The position numbers and the translations under genes are program-made. From the NCBI GenBank assembly GCA_028869035.1, contig JAGWTL010000208.1, positions 1 through 5,654 on the forward strand: DNA of 5,654 nucleotides, given 5' to 3'. The DNA comes from Burkholderiales bacterium. GTDB taxonomy: Bacteria; Pseudomonadota; Gammaproteobacteria; Burkholderiales; Burkholderiaceae_C. This document shows, one piece after another, positions 5,542-5,654 of the stretch. The notes below the pieces were generated by a model. It saw only the letters and a list, made by a program, of their open reading frames with translations. It had not been told where the DNA came from and made no database searches. Every line of letters begins with the position of its first letter. The stretch's first letter is position 1.

Positions 5542-5654
5542 TGTTTTCTTTATTCATGACACCTGCCGTTCAGGCTGAGCCTGTCGAAGCCCTTCGACAG
5601 GCTCAGGGCGAGCGGATGTGAGGTGCTTGTCATGATTTATGAAAGCCTCAATAG
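5542..5654. other. Gene-free 3' end of window with nested inverted arms
   Basis: I see no coding region here. The stretch begins A/T-rich (TGTTTTCTTTATTC), then contains the REP-like palindrome, then A/T-rich sequence again. TCATGACA at 5554-5561 is the reverse complement of TGTCATGA at 5628-5635, so the REP-like element lies inside a second, outer pair of arms. Adjacent ACCT (5561-5564) and AGGT (5621-5624) extend the pairing if the right arm bulges by a few bases. The next gene must lie beyond the window. Confidence 0.5.
5566..5615. repeat. REP-like palindromic repeat downstream of the ABC transporter gene
   Basis: A perfect 15-bp inverted repeat, CTGAGCCTGTCGAAG (5575-5589) and its complement (5592-5606), is separated by only CC. 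Beyond a 3x3 mismatch (AGG against GGC), CCGTTC (5566-5571) pairs with GAGCGG (5610-5615) with one G-T wobble. The core CTTCGACAGGCTCAG is, as I recall, a very widespread intergenic repeat in proteobacteria. It starts 24 bp after the transporter stop codon and could stop transcription or protect the mRNA 3' end. No T-run follows, so a canonical intrinsic terminator is not shown. No transposase is visible nearby. Confidence 0.75.

Overview
The window is GC-rich (about two thirds G+C by eye, not computed), densely coding and strongly biased to G/C in third codon positions. The genes look like ordinary chromosomal genes of a betaproteobacterium, most likely Burkholderiales, perhaps Comamonadaceae. 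That placement rests on recognised protein style (CbbR-like LysR regulator, FNR-like regulator, YafJ-like amidotransferase, YddA-type ABC transporter) and on palindromic repeats that I recall from such genomes; no search was run.

Layout. Positions 1-573 (+) hold the C-terminal effector domain of a LysR-type regulator whose DNA-binding half lies outside the window. It converges on a Crp/Fnr-family regulator (591-1298, -), and the two stop codons sit in the two arms of one hairpin. The Crp/Fnr gene is divergent, across 93 bp, from a run of four same-strand genes: a class II glutamine amidotransferase (1392-2195), an exported thioredoxin-fold protein (2244-2807), a cytosolic 5'-nucleotidase of the NT5C1 type (2836-3744) and a fused permease/ATPase ABC transporter of the YddA/SbmA/ABCD type (3775-5541). 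The gaps in this run are 48, 28 and 30 bp, so read-through is plausible, but the four products do not form a pathway I recognise. The last 113 bp carry no gene but hold a near-perfect REP-like palindrome nested inside longer imperfect inverted arms.

How it may work together. The most coherent regulatory story is around the Crp/Fnr gene. The protein has the FNR-type recognition residues E198, S201 and R202, and a 9/10 match to the FNR box (TTGAT-N4-ATCAA) lies exactly over its own start codon. If the TATAGT at 1341-1346 is the -10 element of the divergent amidotransferase gene, the same box would be centred near -61.5 of that promoter, a classical activation position. The regulator keeps three of the four FNR cluster-ligand cysteines; the third position is valine.

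I see no evidence of a new defence, mobile or biosynthetic system. No tRNA, rRNA, CRISPR array, transposase or phage gene is visible. The findings are mostly regulatory and repeat-level observations.
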